Shown here in pieces: positions 29,662 to 38,738 of a DNA stretch of 64,000 nt. Position 1 is the stretch's first letter, and every line of letters begins with the position of its first letter. Under the pieces are notes generated by a model, which saw only the letters and a program-made list of their open reading frames with translations, was not told where the DNA came from and made no database searches. A program made the translations under genes and the position numbers. Source of the DNA: Luteibacter sp. dw_328 (lineage in GTDB: Bacteria; Pseudomonadota; Gammaproteobacteria; Xanthomonadales; Rhodanobacteraceae); assembly GCF_018449605.1 (NCBI RefSeq), contig NZ_JAAVUW010000003.1:1-64000 (forward strand), in the 5' to 3' direction.

Positions 29662-30198
29662 TCAGTTGTCGCGCACCACGGCGACGAGTGCCGGACGCAG
29701 CAGACGGTCGTTGAGCACGAAGCCCTTCTGGACCACGGCGACAACGGTGTTGGGCGCGTGCTCGTTCGAATCGACCGAGCTGATGGCCTGGTGGTGCGCC
29801 GGATTGAACGGCTCGTGCAGCGGGTCGACCACGGAAAGTCCGTTCGCCTGGGTGACCTTCTCCAGCTGCTTCAGCGACATATCCAGACCTTCGCGCAGGG
29901 TCTTCGCATCCGCGGCCTGATTGGCCAGGCCCAGGGCAATGCCGTCGTACACCGGCAGCAGCTCACCGAGCAGCTTCTCGTTGGCGAAGCGGCGGGCCTG
30001 GTCGATATCGCGCTGCATACGGCGGCGCTGGTTCTCGATCTCCGCCTTTTCGCGCAGCACCGTCTCGCGCGCCTGGGCCAGTTCGGTTTCCATCGCGGCC
30101 AGCTTGATGTTCAGGGCCTCGATCTCGGCATTGACGCCGTTGTCGGCCACACCGCCGTCCTGCGCCGGATCCGGCACGTGGGGATCGTTGTTTTGCAT
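29662..30198 (-). CDS. grpE: Nucleotide exchange factor GrpE
   Basis: 178-residue homodimeric exchange factor for DnaK. A long N-terminal helix (about residues 28-90, EIEALNIKLAAMETELAQAR) is followed by the beta-wing domain with the conserved NEHAPNTVVAVVQKGFVLND. The ATG at 30198 has GGAG 7 nt upstream. It sits between hrcA and dnaK in the usual heat-shock order. Confidence 0.95.
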   Translation of the reverse strand: MQNNDPHVPDPAQDGGVADNGVNAEIEALNIKLAAMETELAQARETVLREKAEIENQRRRMQRDIDQARRFANEKLLGELLPVYDGIALGLANQAADAKTLREGLDMSLKQLEKVTQANGLSVVDPLHEPFNPAHHQAISSVDSNEHAPNTVVAVVQKGFVLNDRLLRPALVAVVRDN

Positions 30199-30284
30199 TA
30201 CTTGCTCCAAATGTCAGCGTACCGACCCCTCCGAGGAAGGGTCGAACATTCGCGGGAAATACTAAACCCGCCTCCCGTGGCGGT

Positions 30285-31346
30285 TTATGAGGTCGCCGCG
30301 GCGCGATTCAAGGCGTCGCTAAGCAGTGAGGCGGTGGCTTGTACCACCGGAATCACCCGCTCATATGCCATACGCGTCGGTCCAATAACTCCGATCGCGC
30401 CCAGCATGCGGCCCTGCGTGCCGTAGGTGGCGGTGACGATGCTGCAACCGTCGAGGGCCGAAAAACCGGACTCCTCGCCGATGAACAAGCGTACGCCAGG
30501 GGCTTTGACGCACATTTCCATCAGCTGAAGCAGGTCTCGCTTCTGCTGGAAAGCGTCGAAAAGGTCGCGGAGCCGCTCGATATCGGCCAGCTCGGAATAA
30601 CCCATCAGGTTGGTCTGGCCACTGACCAACACGTCGTCAGCGTCCTCGTCGGAGCTGAACGAAGCGGTGGCCAGTTCGACCACGCCGGTGAGCAGGCGAT
30701 TGAGTTCGCCGCCGGCCTCGCGCAACTCGGTGGCCAGATGCGCGCGGATATCCGCCAGCCGGAAGCCGGCGAACTGGGCATTGAGGTAGTTGGCCGCCTG
30801 CTCCAGCTCCGCCGATTCGAGGGGCCGGGCCAGCTGCACCACGCGGTTCTGCACCTGGTTATCCGAGAAAACCAGGATCACCAGCACCCGCGCGTCGGGC
30901 AAATTGACGAAATCGATATGCCGTAGCGGAAAGTCGCCCTGGCGCGGCACGGTAACCACGCCGGCGAAGTGGGTCATGGCCGATAGCAGGTGTGAGACGT
31001 TGCCAAGCAGGTCGCGCGTGGTCGTCTGGTGCGGCGGCAGGCCGCCCTGCAGACGGGCCATCTCGTCACGCGGCAGCGGCTTGAGCTCGAGGAGGCTGTC
31101 GACGAACAGGCGCAGGCCGCGCGGGGTGGGGATTCTTCCGGCCGAGGTATGCGGCGAGGAGACCAGCCCGGCCTCTTCGAGGTCGGCCATGATGTTGCGG
31201 ATGGTCGCGGGGCTGACTTCCAGGCCCGACGACTTCGCCAGCGTGCGTGAGCCGACCGGCTCACCGTCTGACAGGTATTGAGAGATCAGGGTACGCAGCA
31301 GCCGGCGCGCGCGTGCATCAATGTCGTGACCGGAAAACGGATTCAT
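30285..31346 (-). CDS. hrcA: Heat-inducible transcription repressor HrcA
   Basis: 353-residue repressor that normally binds CIRCE elements before groESL and dnaK operons. Winged HTH ([20 protein letters not shown]) at about residues 40-60, GAF-like middle domain, and C-terminal [18 protein letters not shown]. The ATG at 31346 ([17 protein letters not shown]) is the family-like start. I find no CIRCE sequence in this operon, so its own targets are probably elsewhere, for example groESL. Confidence 0.94.
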   Translation of the reverse strand: MNPFSGHDIDARARRLLRTLISQYLSDGEPVGSRTLAKSSGLEVSPATIRNIMADLEEAGLVSSPHTSAGRIPTPRGLRLFVDSLLELKPLPRDEMARLQGGLPPHQTTTRDLLGNVSHLLSAMTHFAGVVTVPRQGDFPLRHIDFVNLPDARVLVILVFSDNQVQNRVVQLARPLESAELEQAANYLNAQFAGFRLADIRAHLATELREAGGELNRLLTGVVELATASFSSDEDADDVLVSGQTNLMGYSELADIERLRDLFDAFQQKRDLLQLMEMCVKAPGVRLFIGEESGFSALDGCSIVTATYGTQGRMLGAIGVIGPTRMAYERVIPVVQATASLLSDALNRAAATS

Positions 31347-31478
31347 GCGCGTGGGCGGGCCGGAGGGTTGGTTCGTCCGGCTATCAATAAGGTCTCGACG
31401 CTCCTGTTGCAAGTCTCGGCTTCTGCGACGCGCCTCCCGCTACAATCGGCGCGATTCCATCCGCCGCCATCGGTAGCC

Positions 31479-33149
31479 ATGCTCACCTCGCTCTACGTCC
31501 GCCAGTTCGCCGTCGTCGAAGAAGCCGAGATTGCCTTCGGGCCAGGGCTCACCGTGGTCAGCGGCGAGACCGGCGCCGGCAAGTCCCTGCTCGTGGACGC
31601 CCTCATGCTCCTGGCCGGCGCCCGCGCCGACAGCGGCATGGTGCGTTCGGGCAGCGACCGCGCCGAGCTCGCCGCGGAATTCGACCTCACCGGCCTGCCC
31701 GAGGCCACCGAATGGCTGCGCCAGGAAGAACTGGACGACGGCGAGACCTGCCAGCTGCGCCGCGTGATCCGCGTCGAAGGCAGCTCGCGCGGCTGGATCA
31801 ACGGCCGCCCGGCGAGCCTCGCCCAGATGTCGGCGCTGGCTGCGCTCATCGTTGAGATCCACGGTCAGCACGAGCACCAGGCCCTGCTTTCGCGCCAGCA
31901 TCAGATGGCCTTGCTGGACGCCTACGCCGGCAACGAGGTGCTACAGACGAGCGTTCGCGAGACCGCGAAGTCGTGGCGTGAGGCTGTCGCCCGCATCCGC
32001 ACGCTCTCCGGGGGTGACGATCGCGAGCGTCAGATCGAGTTGCTCGCCCACGAACTGGAAGAACTGGATCGGTGGGCCCTGGTCCCCGCCGCGCTGGAAG
32101 AACTCGAAGCGCAGCATCGCCGCCTGGCCAACGCCGGAAGGCTGGCCGAAGGCGCCAATGGCGTGGTCGAAATCCTCGATGGCGAGAGTGAGTTCGCGGT
32201 CGGTCGCGCCCTGCTCCGCGCTCATGCCGAGCTGTCGCGACTTGCCGAACTGGATGCCTCGCTGGTCCCCACCCTCGAATTGCTCGACAGCGCCCAGATC
32301 CAGGTGGGCGAAGCCGTGGACGGTCTGGGCCGCTACGCCCAGGACGTGGAACTGGACCCCGAACGCCTCGCCGAGGTCGACACCCAGCTCACCCACCTGC
32401 ACGACCTCTCGCGCCGTTACCGGCTGCCCATCGAGGAACTGACGGTGAAGGCTGAGGAGATTCGGGAGCGCCTCGCCGAGCTCGAAGGCGCCGGCGATGC
32501 CCTGGATCGCCTCGGCCGTGAGCGCGATCGCCTGCACAAGGCGTATGACGAAGCGGCGGCCGCCTTGTCGGCCGCGCGCTTTGCCGCCGCCGGTCGCCTT
32601 GGCACCTCGGTGGCTGCGCTGATGGGCGAGCTCGGCATGGCCGGCGGTCGCCTGGAAGTCTCGCTGGAGCGCGTGGACGGCGACGAACCCGATCCACAAG
32701 GCCGTGAGCGCTGCGAACTGCTGGTCAGCGCCAACCCCGGCCAGCCGCCGCGGCCGCTGCGCAAGGTGGCCTCGGGTGGCGAACTCGCCCGCATCAGCCT
32801 GGCCATCGAAGTGGCCACGCTGGGCAACGACAACATCGGCTGCATGATCTTCGACGAAGTGGACACCGGCATCGGTGGCGCCGTCGCCGAAGTGGTCGGT
32901 CAGAAACTGCGTGCGCTCGGCGAGCGGGTCCAGGTGATGTGCGTCACCCACCTGCCCCAGGTGGCCGCCCAGGGCCACGCGCACCTGCAGGTCGCCAAGG
33001 AAAGCGACGGCGAAGCCACCCGCACGCGCATCCACAACCTGGACGCCGCGGGCCGGCGCGACGAGCTCTCACGCATGCTCGGCGGCGTGGAAATCACCAA
33101 GGAAACCCGCGCCCACGCCAAGAAGATGCTCGACCGCGCACAGGGCTAA
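31479..33149 (+). CDS. recN: DNA repair protein RecN
   Basis: 556-residue SMC-like ATPase acting early in double-strand-break repair. Walker A is in VSGETGAGKSLLVDAL at about residues 27-42, followed by a coiled-coil central region. ABC signature KVASGGELARISLA and Walker B GCMIFDEVDTGIGG are both in the C-terminal part. I chose the ATG at 31479 (MLTSLYVRQFAVVEE); a TACAAT -10 lies about 35 bp upstream. I do not see a clear LexA box. Divergent from hrcA. Confidence 0.95.
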   Translation: MLTSLYVRQFAVVEEAEIAFGPGLTVVSGETGAGKSLLVDALMLLAGARADSGMVRSGSDRAELAAEFDLTGLPEATEWLRQEELDDGETCQLRRVIRVEGSSRGWINGRPASLAQMSALAALIVEIHGQHEHQALLSRQHQMALLDAYAGNEVLQTSVRETAKSWREAVARIRTLSGGDDRERQIELLAHELEELDRWALVPAALEELEAQHRRLANAGRLAEGANGVVEILDGESEFAVGRALLRAHAELSRLAELDASLVPTLELLDSAQIQVGEAVDGLGRYAQDVELDPERLAEVDTQLTHLHDLSRRYRLPIEELTVKAEEIRERLAELEGAGDALDRLGRERDRLHKAYDEAAAALSAARFAAAGRLGTSVAALMGELGMAGGRLEVSLERVDGDEPDPQGRERCELLVSANPGQPPRPLRKVASGGELARISLAIEVATLGNDNIGCMIFDEVDTGIGGAVAEVVGQKLRALGERVQVMCVTHLPQVAAQGHAHLQVAKESDGEATRTRIHNLDAAGRRDELSRMLGGVEITKETRAHAKKMLDRAQG

Positions 33150-33167
33150 CCCTTGGCTTTTAGCTTT

Positions 33168-33213
33168 TGTAGGAGCCGATTCATCGGCGAAAACCAGGTT
33201 GCGGCAACCCCGA
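33168..33213. repeat. Single REP-like unit
   Basis: TGTAGGAGCCGATTCATCGG plus flank, between the convergent recN and response-regulator genes, without an inverted partner. Confidence 0.75.
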
Positions 33214-33843
33214 TCAGGCGCGAATAAGCCCCCGCTCCTGCGCCATCCGATAAAGATCCAGCTCGGACCCCGCGTTGAGCTTGTTCATCACCGCCGCGCG
33301 GTGGATATAGATCGTCTTTTGCCCGATACCCAGCTCCGCAGCCACCTGCTTGGGTGCCCGCCCTGCCGCTAGCAGCAGGAAGACCTCACGCTCGCGCGCC
33401 GTCAGGCGACTGAATGGATCGAGGTCCACCGACGACCGGCCGGAACGGCGCTCACGCAGATCCGAGCTCAGATACTGCTCGCCCGCCAGCACGGCGCGCA
33501 CCGCCACGACCAGCTCCTCGGGCGCCACGCCCTTGGTGACATAGCCGCGGGCACCGCGACGCAGCGCCTCGGAAACATAAGGCTCGCCGTCGTGCATGCT
33601 CAGCACCACGATCTTCATGTCCGGCGAAATACTCGCCAGGTGCTCGATCAACGGCAGCCCGCTGCCATCGGGCAAGGAGAGATCCACCGCCACGAGGTCG
33701 GGAAGATGCTGGGTCACGGCGTCCACCGCCTCATCGGCGTTCCTTGCCTCGGCGACGACGTCGAGGTCAGGTTCCAGCTCGATGAGGCGTTTGAAACCCT
33801 CACGAACGATGGCGTGGTCATCTACAAGGACGATTCTTGGCAT
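33214..33843 (-). CDS. NarL/UhpA-type response regulator
   Basis: 209-residue two-component regulator. The receiver domain spans 1-120 with acidic pocket VDDH at 7-10 and phospho-acceptor Asp in LVAVDLSLPDGSG; a LuxR-type HTH spans about 143-205 (LTAREREVFLLLAAG, then VAAELGIGQKTIYIHRAAVM). It is divergent from a UhpB-like histidine kinase whose start is 87 bp away, so the two form a pair. Targets unknown; homologues are often generically called UvrY/GacA- or UhpA-like. Confidence 0.92.
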   Translation of the reverse strand: MPRIVLVDDHAIVREGFKRLIELEPDLDVVAEARNADEAVDAVTQHLPDLVAVDLSLPDGSGLPLIEHLASISPDMKIVVLSMHDGEPYVSEALRRGARGYVTKGVAPEELVVAVRAVLAGEQYLSSDLRERRSGRSSVDLDPFSRLTAREREVFLLLAAGRAPKQVAAELGIGQKTIYIHRAAVMNKLNAGSELDLYRMAQERGLIRA

Positions 33844-33930
33844 GGACAGAATGTAGCAGGCTCGCCCGACGCGTGCGTATGGGTGGAACCGTGCAACGTC
33901 ATCTGAGGTTCGCCGTGTAACATTCGGGGA

Positions 33931-35550
33931 ATGCGACTAAACGCCGTCTCCCGGTTCGCCGGCCCTCTGTTTGCCCTCGTCTATGCCGCGGCCTGGATCC
34001 TGCTGTGGCCGACGGAACAGCCCTATTGGGTGCTGCCCTTCGGCTTGCGCTTCGGCGCCCTACTCCTCATGCGGACCCGGAACTGGTTCTGGATCCTCGG
34101 CGCCGAGATCCTCGCCAGCACGTTTTGCGAGTGGCGTAGCGGACTGCCGATCGGCGGTGCCGGCTTCGTGCTGGGCGACGCGCCCGAGCCGCTGATGGTC
34201 GCTGCCTGCCTCTGGCTGCTGCGTCGCGCCCACCTGCATGCCAGCCTGAATACCCCGGAAGACGTCGCCCGCCTGCTGCTGTCGGCCATGGTCACGGCCA
34301 CCGTCGCCACCGCCGGCAATGCCGCGATGATGGCCTCGCTGCATCCGGCCGCCCCCGTGGAGATGCTCGGCACCACCTTCGGCAGCGACCTGCTCGGCAA
34401 TTACCTCGGCGTGCTGCTCGTCGTCCCGGTGATGATCCTGATCTTCCGCGAACGGCCCACCCAGTCCGCCCTCGCCGAGCTGCTCCTGGACGGCTTGCTG
34501 GTAATGCTGCCCTCGCTGGCGATCCTGATCACCCTGGCCGAATACTCGCCCCAGCCGCAGTTCGCGCGGGTGTTGTCGCTGGCGCCGGTGCTGTTCTTCG
34601 CCTTCCGCCATGGCTGGCGCGGCGCCGGCCTCGCCATGCTGATCACCAGCGTGGGCCTGAATGTCACCGAAGACATGATCGGCCGCGGCGCCCCGACAGC
34701 CGCTGCCCACCTGTTCCTCGCCGTGGCGGGCACGGGCACCCTCATGCTCGGCGCCGCCACCGACGCCCTGCGCCGGAGCAGCGAGCGCGTGGCCCAGCAA
34801 AACACCCACCTGGCTGCCGCCAACCAGCGCCTCGACCAGCTTGCACGTCAGTTACGGGACGCGGCCCGCGGCAACCTCCAGGCCGAAGAGGATCTGCGCA
34901 AGCACATGGCCGCCGAGCTTCACGACGAACTGGGCCAGAACCTCACCGCCATCCAGACCCACCTCAAACTGGCCCAGGCGCGACTCGGCAGCGCGGGCCT
35001 CGACGACATCGGCGCCTCCATCAACGGGATCCTCGGCCACATGCGCCGCGCCCTGCACAAGATGCTGGACAGCCTGCGCCCCTCCGTTCTCGACGAGTTC
35101 GGCCTGCTTCGGGCGCTGGACGAAGGCCCGGTACGCGACATGCTCACGGCCGCCGGCATTCACTATGTGACCGACTTGCGGGGCGAACCCCGGCTGCTCG
35201 ACGACGAGACGCTTACCGCTATTTATCGCGTCGTGCAGGAAAGTGCGACCAATGTGGTCCGCCATTCGGGTGCGAAGGAACTGAAATTACGATTGCGTAT
35301 CGGCCTGCGTGACAGCGGTCCGGTGGCGATCCTCGACATTCGTGACGACGGTACCGGCCTGCCCTCGACGCCACGACCGATTCGCACAGACGGTGGTGGG
35401 CGCGGCCTACAAGGCATGAGCGATCGCATCACCGCCCTCGGCGGCATCTTTCGTATCTGCCCCGAGCCCATCGGACTACACCTTCGTGTGTTGCTTCGCA
35501 GCACAAGTATCGGAACTCACATAGGAAATTTTCCGATACCGGGTCAGTGA
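33931..35550 (+). CDS. MASE1-domain UhpB-like sensor histidine kinase
   Basis: 539-residue membrane sensor kinase. An N-terminal MASE1 domain with about 8 helices covers residues 10-285. A coiled-coil linker precedes a HisKA_3 dimerisation domain with the phospho-His in MAAELHDELGQNLTAI at about residue 330. The HATPase domain has the N box VVQESATNVVRHSGAKEL, and DDGTGLP and GRGLQGMSDR as G boxes. It pairs with the divergent NarL-type regulator. Two kinase-free MASE1 proteins occur at 44438 and 45954. The ligand of MASE1 domains is unknown. Confidence 0.9.
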   Translation: MRLNAVSRFAGPLFALVYAAAWILLWPTEQPYWVLPFGLRFGALLLMRTRNWFWILGAEILASTFCEWRSGLPIGGAGFVLGDAPEPLMVAACLWLLRRAHLHASLNTPEDVARLLLSAMVTATVATAGNAAMMASLHPAAPVEMLGTTFGSDLLGNYLGVLLVVPVMILIFRERPTQSALAELLLDGLLVMLPSLAILITLAEYSPQPQFARVLSLAPVLFFAFRHGWRGAGLAMLITSVGLNVTEDMIGRGAPTAAAHLFLAVAGTGTLMLGAATDALRRSSERVAQQNTHLAAANQRLDQLARQLRDAARGNLQAEEDLRKHMAAELHDELGQNLTAIQTHLKLAQARLGSAGLDDIGASINGILGHMRRALHKMLDSLRPSVLDEFGLLRALDEGPVRDMLTAAGIHYVTDLRGEPRLLDDETLTAIYRVVQESATNVVRHSGAKELKLRLRIGLRDSGPVAILDIRDDGTGLPSTPRPIRTDGGGRGLQGMSDRITALGGIFRICPEPIGLHLRVLLRSTSIGTHIGNFPIPGQ

Positions 35551-35559
35551 ACCGTTCGT

Positions 35560-35770
35560 TACGATTCCGTCATCGATGTGGGGGAGCCGCCGTCGAGAGA
35601 CGGTGAGCCCAGGTCGGTCGTGGGGACGATCGACCTGATGAGGCGACAGGATGTCAGCCTCGCCGATGCGAAGTGGTGACCCGTGGATCCCGCGAGCAAC
35701 TCGCGATTCACGAACCGCGGAAACATCGGATCAAGCCGCTGGTGGACAGGAGTCCGCCAGCGGCGTTTTT
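35560..35770 (+). ncRNA. Candidate structured small RNA with GGA-loop hairpins
   Basis: A 313-bp gene-free gap holds four consecutive hairpins: 35590-35603 (CCGTC/GACGG), 35611-35636 (AGGTCG...CGACCT, loop GGGG), 35640-35661 (GAGGC-GACA/TGTC-GCCTC, loop GGA), and a terminator at 35735. The third and fourth loops present AGGA, the motif recognised by CsrA/RsmA proteins. No ORF fits. The 5' end is not fixed, since I see no convincing promoter. It lies just downstream of a sensor-kinase gene and could be that gene's 3' UTR instead. Confidence 0.5.
35735..35770 (+). terminator. Rho-independent terminator
   Basis: GCCGCTGG and CCAGCGGC plus GGAC/GTCC around an AGGA loop: a 13-bp stem with one wobble, then a T run. 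It ends either the kinase mRNA or the candidate sRNA. Confidence 0.88.
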
Positions 35771-35804
35771 ATTGGGCGCCATCCAGGATCCTGACGAACC
35801 CCCA

Positions 35805-35833
35805 CAAAGAAAAAGGCCCCCTATTCGGGAGCC
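35805..35833 (-). terminator. Intrinsic terminator of fur
   Basis: On the minus strand, GGCTCCC, GAATA, GGGGGCC followed by TTTTTC, about 30 bp past the fur stop codon. Confidence 0.75.
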
Positions 35834-35864
35834 CTTCTCACCTGCCAGGCCGGAAAACCCCGCC

Positions 35865-36278
35865 TCAGCGCTTCTTCTTCGGTCGCACGTACAGCACCAG
35901 GCTGTGATCTTCGATCACGTACCCGTGGCGTTCCGCGATTTCATGCTGGAGGCGTTCGATCTCCTCGCTGATGAACTCGATGACCTTCCCGCTGTCCACA
36001 TCGATCATGTGGTCATGATGTTTGCCGCGGTCCAGCTCGTATACGGCCTGCCCACCCTCGAAGTTGTGCTTCATAACGATGCCAGCAGCTTCGAACTGGG
36101 TCAGCACCCGATACACCGTGGCAAGCCCGATGTCTTCCTGGTGCGCAAGCAGACGCTTGTAGATGTCTTCGGCGGTAAGGTGGCGCTCGTCCGCCTCCTC
36201 GAAGATCTGCAGGATCCGCATGCGCGGGTGTGTGACTTTAAGCCCCGCTTTACGCAGTTCTTTTGTTTCCTGGTCCAT
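35865..36278 (-). CDS. fur: Ferric uptake regulator Fur
   Basis: 137-residue iron-responsive repressor. N-terminal winged HTH (LTAEDIYKRLLAHQEDIGLATVYR has the recognition helix), and the metal site HHDHMIDVDSGKVIEF at about residues 87-102. Only a short C-terminal extension follows (VRPKKKR), and the CxxC zinc pairs of E. coli Fur are absent, as in other xanthomonad Fur proteins. It is divergent from bamE, a common gammaproteobacterial arrangement. Confidence 0.95.
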   Translation of the reverse strand: MDQETKELRKAGLKVTHPRMRILQIFEEADERHLTAEDIYKRLLAHQEDIGLATVYRVLTQFEAAGIVMKHNFEGGQAVYELDRGKHHDHMIDVDSGKVIEFISEEIERLQHEIAERHGYVIEDHSLVLYVRPKKKR

Positions 36279-36350
36279 TGAGACCCCCTCGCGGTGCCGT
36301 CAGGCGCTTAGTGTATCATCGCAGGCTTCACGATCCGGACGTTACTACGC

Positions 36351-36821
36351 ATGCAAAAGCTCATTCGCCGCACGCTGGGTATGGCCATGATGGCGGTCGC
36401 CATCGCGGGCTGCAGCCTTATCTATACCCCCGACGTGCAGCAGGGCAACCTGCTCGACAAGAAAAACGTCGAACAGCTGCAGCCGGGTCTGACCAAGCGC
36501 CAGGTTCTGGTGCTGCTGGGCACCCCTTCGGTGGCCTCGCCGTTCGACAACGATCGTTGGGACTACGTCTCCACCTTCTCCCACCGTGGTGGACCCATGA
36601 CCACCCGTACGCTCACGCTGACCTTCAATAACGACACTCTGGTCCGTACCGAAGGCGATTTCTTCGCCCAGGACGCCCAGCAGCTGCTGAAGGACTCGAA
36701 GAAGTACAAGAACGATCCGGTCAATGGCACCAAGGGTGACAAGAACACCAGCGCCAACGACAAGAAGGATGACGACAACGGCGGCATCTTCGGCGGCAGC
36801 TCGTCGGACGACAAGAAGTAA
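36351..36821 (+). CDS. bamE: Outer membrane protein assembly factor BamE (SmpA)
   Basis: 156-residue outer-membrane lipoprotein of the Bam complex. The lipobox IAGC puts the acylated Cys at residue 21. The SmpA/OmlA fold is recognised by YTPDVQQGNLL, LQPGLTKRQVLVLLGTPSV and WDYVSTF. The C-terminal 45 residues are a charged, Lys/Asp/Asn-rich tail longer than in E. coli BamE and probably disordered. Confidence 0.95.
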   Translation: MQKLIRRTLGMAMMAVAIAGCSLIYTPDVQQGNLLDKKNVEQLQPGLTKRQVLVLLGTPSVASPFDNDRWDYVSTFSHRGGPMTTRTLTLTFNNDTLVRTEGDFFAQDAQQLLKDSKKYKNDPVNGTKGDKNTSANDKKDDDNGGIFGGSSSDDKK

Positions 36822-36829
36822 GAAGGCTC

Positions 36830-37108
36830 TCAGGCGCCGCGTTTCGCGCGGCGCCGCCTGGCTTCCATCGGATCGAGTGTGAGCGGCCGGTACAGTTCCA
36901 CCCGGTCGCCCTCCTCCAGTACATGGTCCGCGGTCACCTTTTTCGCGAAGATGCCCAGTCGGGCCGGGTCCGGCGTGACGCCTGCCGGCAATCCGCTCCG
37001 GGCCAGGCCGACTGCCTCCCAGGCGGTAGTTCCCGACGGAACGGCAAGGGTAAGGACGACCTGCCCCTCCGGCCCTGCGTAGGCCACCTCGACGCTCAGC
37101 TCAGCCAT
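36830..37108 (-). CDS. rnfH: RnfH/RatB family ubiquitin-like protein
   Basis: 92-residue beta-grasp protein (MAELSVEVAYAGPEGQVVLT, then DRVELYRPLTLDPMEARRRR). Despite the name, no rnf operon is present. It overlaps the 3' end of ratA by 8 nt, the standard ratA-ratB pairing found next to smpB. Biochemical role is not established. Confidence 0.9.
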   Translation of the reverse strand: MAELSVEVAYAGPEGQVVLTLAVPSGTTAWEAVGLARSGLPAGVTPDPARLGIFAKKVTADHVLEEGDRVELYRPLTLDPMEARRRRAKRGA

Positions 37109-37529
37109 ACTGGCGACGCGCCTCGTCGCAGAAGTCGTCGACCATACGGTTGGCCAGTTGCTGGAAACCCATCCTCAGCACCGAGCCACCCAGCCCGGCG
37201 TAGTCGAAGTCCAATGCCAGGGCGATCTTGCAGCCCACGTCGCCCAGGGCCTGGAAGGTAAACACCCCATCCAGCGAGCGAAACGGGCCTTCCACGAATT
37301 TCATGGCCAGGCTATGCGGCCGGTCCGCGGTGTTCCGGGTGGTGAAACTCTGTTTCAGTCCGGCGAACTTGAGATCCAGCCGGGCCACCAGCACGTTGTC
37401 TTCCCGCTCGAGCACTTCAGCGGCGTCACACCAGCCGAAGCGCTTTGGGTATGCTTCTACATCGTTGACCAGGTCGAACATCTGCGCGGGCGTGAAAGGC
37501 ACGATCGCACTGCGGCGGATTTCAATCAC
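37101..37529 (-). CDS. ratA: RatA-family START-domain protein
   Basis: 142-residue SRPBCC/START-fold protein (MIEIRRSAIVPFTPAQMFDL, YPKRFGWCDAAEVLERE, and C-terminal VDDFCDEARRQYG). In E. coli the homologue was reported as a toxin blocking 70S formation; in many organisms it resembles coenzyme Q-binding COQ10 proteins, so either role is possible. Divergent from smpB, 80 bp apart. Confidence 0.92.
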   Translation of the reverse strand: MIEIRRSAIVPFTPAQMFDLVNDVEAYPKRFGWCDAAEVLEREDNVLVARLDLKFAGLKQSFTTRNTADRPHSLAMKFVEGPFRSLDGVFTFQALGDVGCKIALALDFDYAGLGGSVLRMGFQQLANRMVDDFCDEARRQYG

Positions 37530-37609
37530 TGCTTTGACCTCGTCTCATTTGCCGGCTCACGGACCCGCCGGCCTTGTATCAGGGATCCGATAGACCGATT
37601 TTAGCGGAC

Positions 37610-38110
37610 ATGGCAAAAGCGAAACCGAAGGACACGGAAAAAGACGGCGGCGGCACGATTGCGCTGAACAAGCGCGCGCGCCACGAATATCACATCGACC
37701 AACGCTTCGAATGCGGCATGGCCCTGGAAGGCTGGGAGCTGAAGTCCCTGCGCGCGGGCCGGATCAACTTCGGAGAGGGCTGCTACGCGATCATCCAGCA
37801 CGGTGAGGTTTTTCTCGTCGGCGCCCAGATCCCGCCCCTGATCAGCGCCTCCACCCACGTCATCGCGAACGATCGCCGCACGCGCAAGCTGCTGCTCCAT
37901 CGCGAGGAGATCGACCGCCTGATCGGCGCCGTCGAGCGCAAGGGCTACACCCTGGTACCCACCGCGATGTACTGGAAGAACAACAAGGTGAAGTGCGAGA
38001 TCGGCCTGGCCAAGGGCAAACAGGACCACGACAAGCGCACCGCAGAGAAAGAACGCGAGTGGGCGGTCGACAAACAGCGGGTCATGCGCTCCCACAACAA
38101 GATGGGCTGA
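37610..38110 (+). CDS. smpB: SsrA-binding protein SmpB
   Basis: 166-residue tmRNA partner in trans-translation. The OB-fold core includes [34 protein letters not shown] and the basic C-terminal tail that mimics codon-anticodon pairing. The ATG at 37610 gives the family start after an AGCGGAC stretch. ssrA lies 82 bp downstream on the same strand. Confidence 0.96.
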   Translation: MAKAKPKDTEKDGGGTIALNKRARHEYHIDQRFECGMALEGWELKSLRAGRINFGEGCYAIIQHGEVFLVGAQIPPLISASTHVIANDRRTRKLLLHREEIDRLIGAVERKGYTLVPTAMYWKNNKVKCEIGLAKGKQDHDKRTAEKEREWAVDKQRVMRSHNKMG

Positions 38111-38191
38111 CCTGAACGGACGGGCGGCGCCCATTGTGGGTGGGCTGCCCCGGCCATATACTGATAGGTGTAGTCACACAACGTTTTCCCC

Positions 38192-38587
38192 GGGGATGTT
38201 CTGGTTTCGACGGGGGTAGTGCGATCTACTGGTGCATGCCGAGGGGGTAGCTTTCCTCGTTAAACCAGCTGCAAAAACTATAGTTGCCAATGACAACTAC
38301 TACGGTAATGACGCTTCGGTGGCTCTCGCCGCCTAAAGCGTTCGGCCCCTAAAAAAGGCCCTACCCCCGAACCGATCTTGTGCTCATGCTCGTCGGTGTA
38401 GGGTCACTATCATGAGACCGCCGAAAGACTCTCCATCTGTGGGTCTGACGCTAGATCAATCAGGTATGTCCGTCGGTGCGCTTCGCACACCGTGCTGCTG
38501 GCGGACGAGATCTAACGGTGAGCTAAGCATGTAGATCTGGAGATTAAACGCCTTCGGACGCGGGTTCGACTCCCGCCATCTCCACCA
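38192..38587 (+). ncRNA. ssrA: Transfer-messenger RNA (tmRNA)
   Basis: The 5' end GGGGATGTTCTGG pairs in tRNA-like fashion with the 3' end, which carries GGGTTCGACTCCCGCC and an encoded CCA. The resume codon follows TATAGTT, and the open reading gives the tag ANDNYYGNDASVALAA before TAA. The tag ends in the degradation signal ALAA but is longer (16 codons) than the common 10-codon tag. Directly downstream of smpB. Contiguous one-piece form. Confidence 0.97.
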
Positions 38588-38612
38588 ACAAAGCGTCCAC
38601 GGACGCATCAAG

Positions 38613-38656
38613 AAGGTCGGAATCCTGAGCAATAAAGGGTTCCGGCCTTTTTTTTT
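38613..38656 (+). terminator. Intrinsic terminator of ssrA
   Basis: AAGGTCGGAA and TTCCGGCCTT form a 10-bp stem (one G-T wobble) followed by a T run, 25 bp after the tmRNA CCA end. Confidence 0.9.
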
Positions 38657-38738
38657 GGTTCTTCGCGGAATGCCGGGGACGCCGAAGACGGTGAGGCGCA
38701 GAGCCTTCGGCGTGTAGACGTGGCGGCGCAGAGCCTTC

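Noticed and set aside
31347-31478. CIRCE or LexA box between hrcA and recN
   Set aside because: No inverted TTAGCACTC and no CTG-N10-CAG found by eye.
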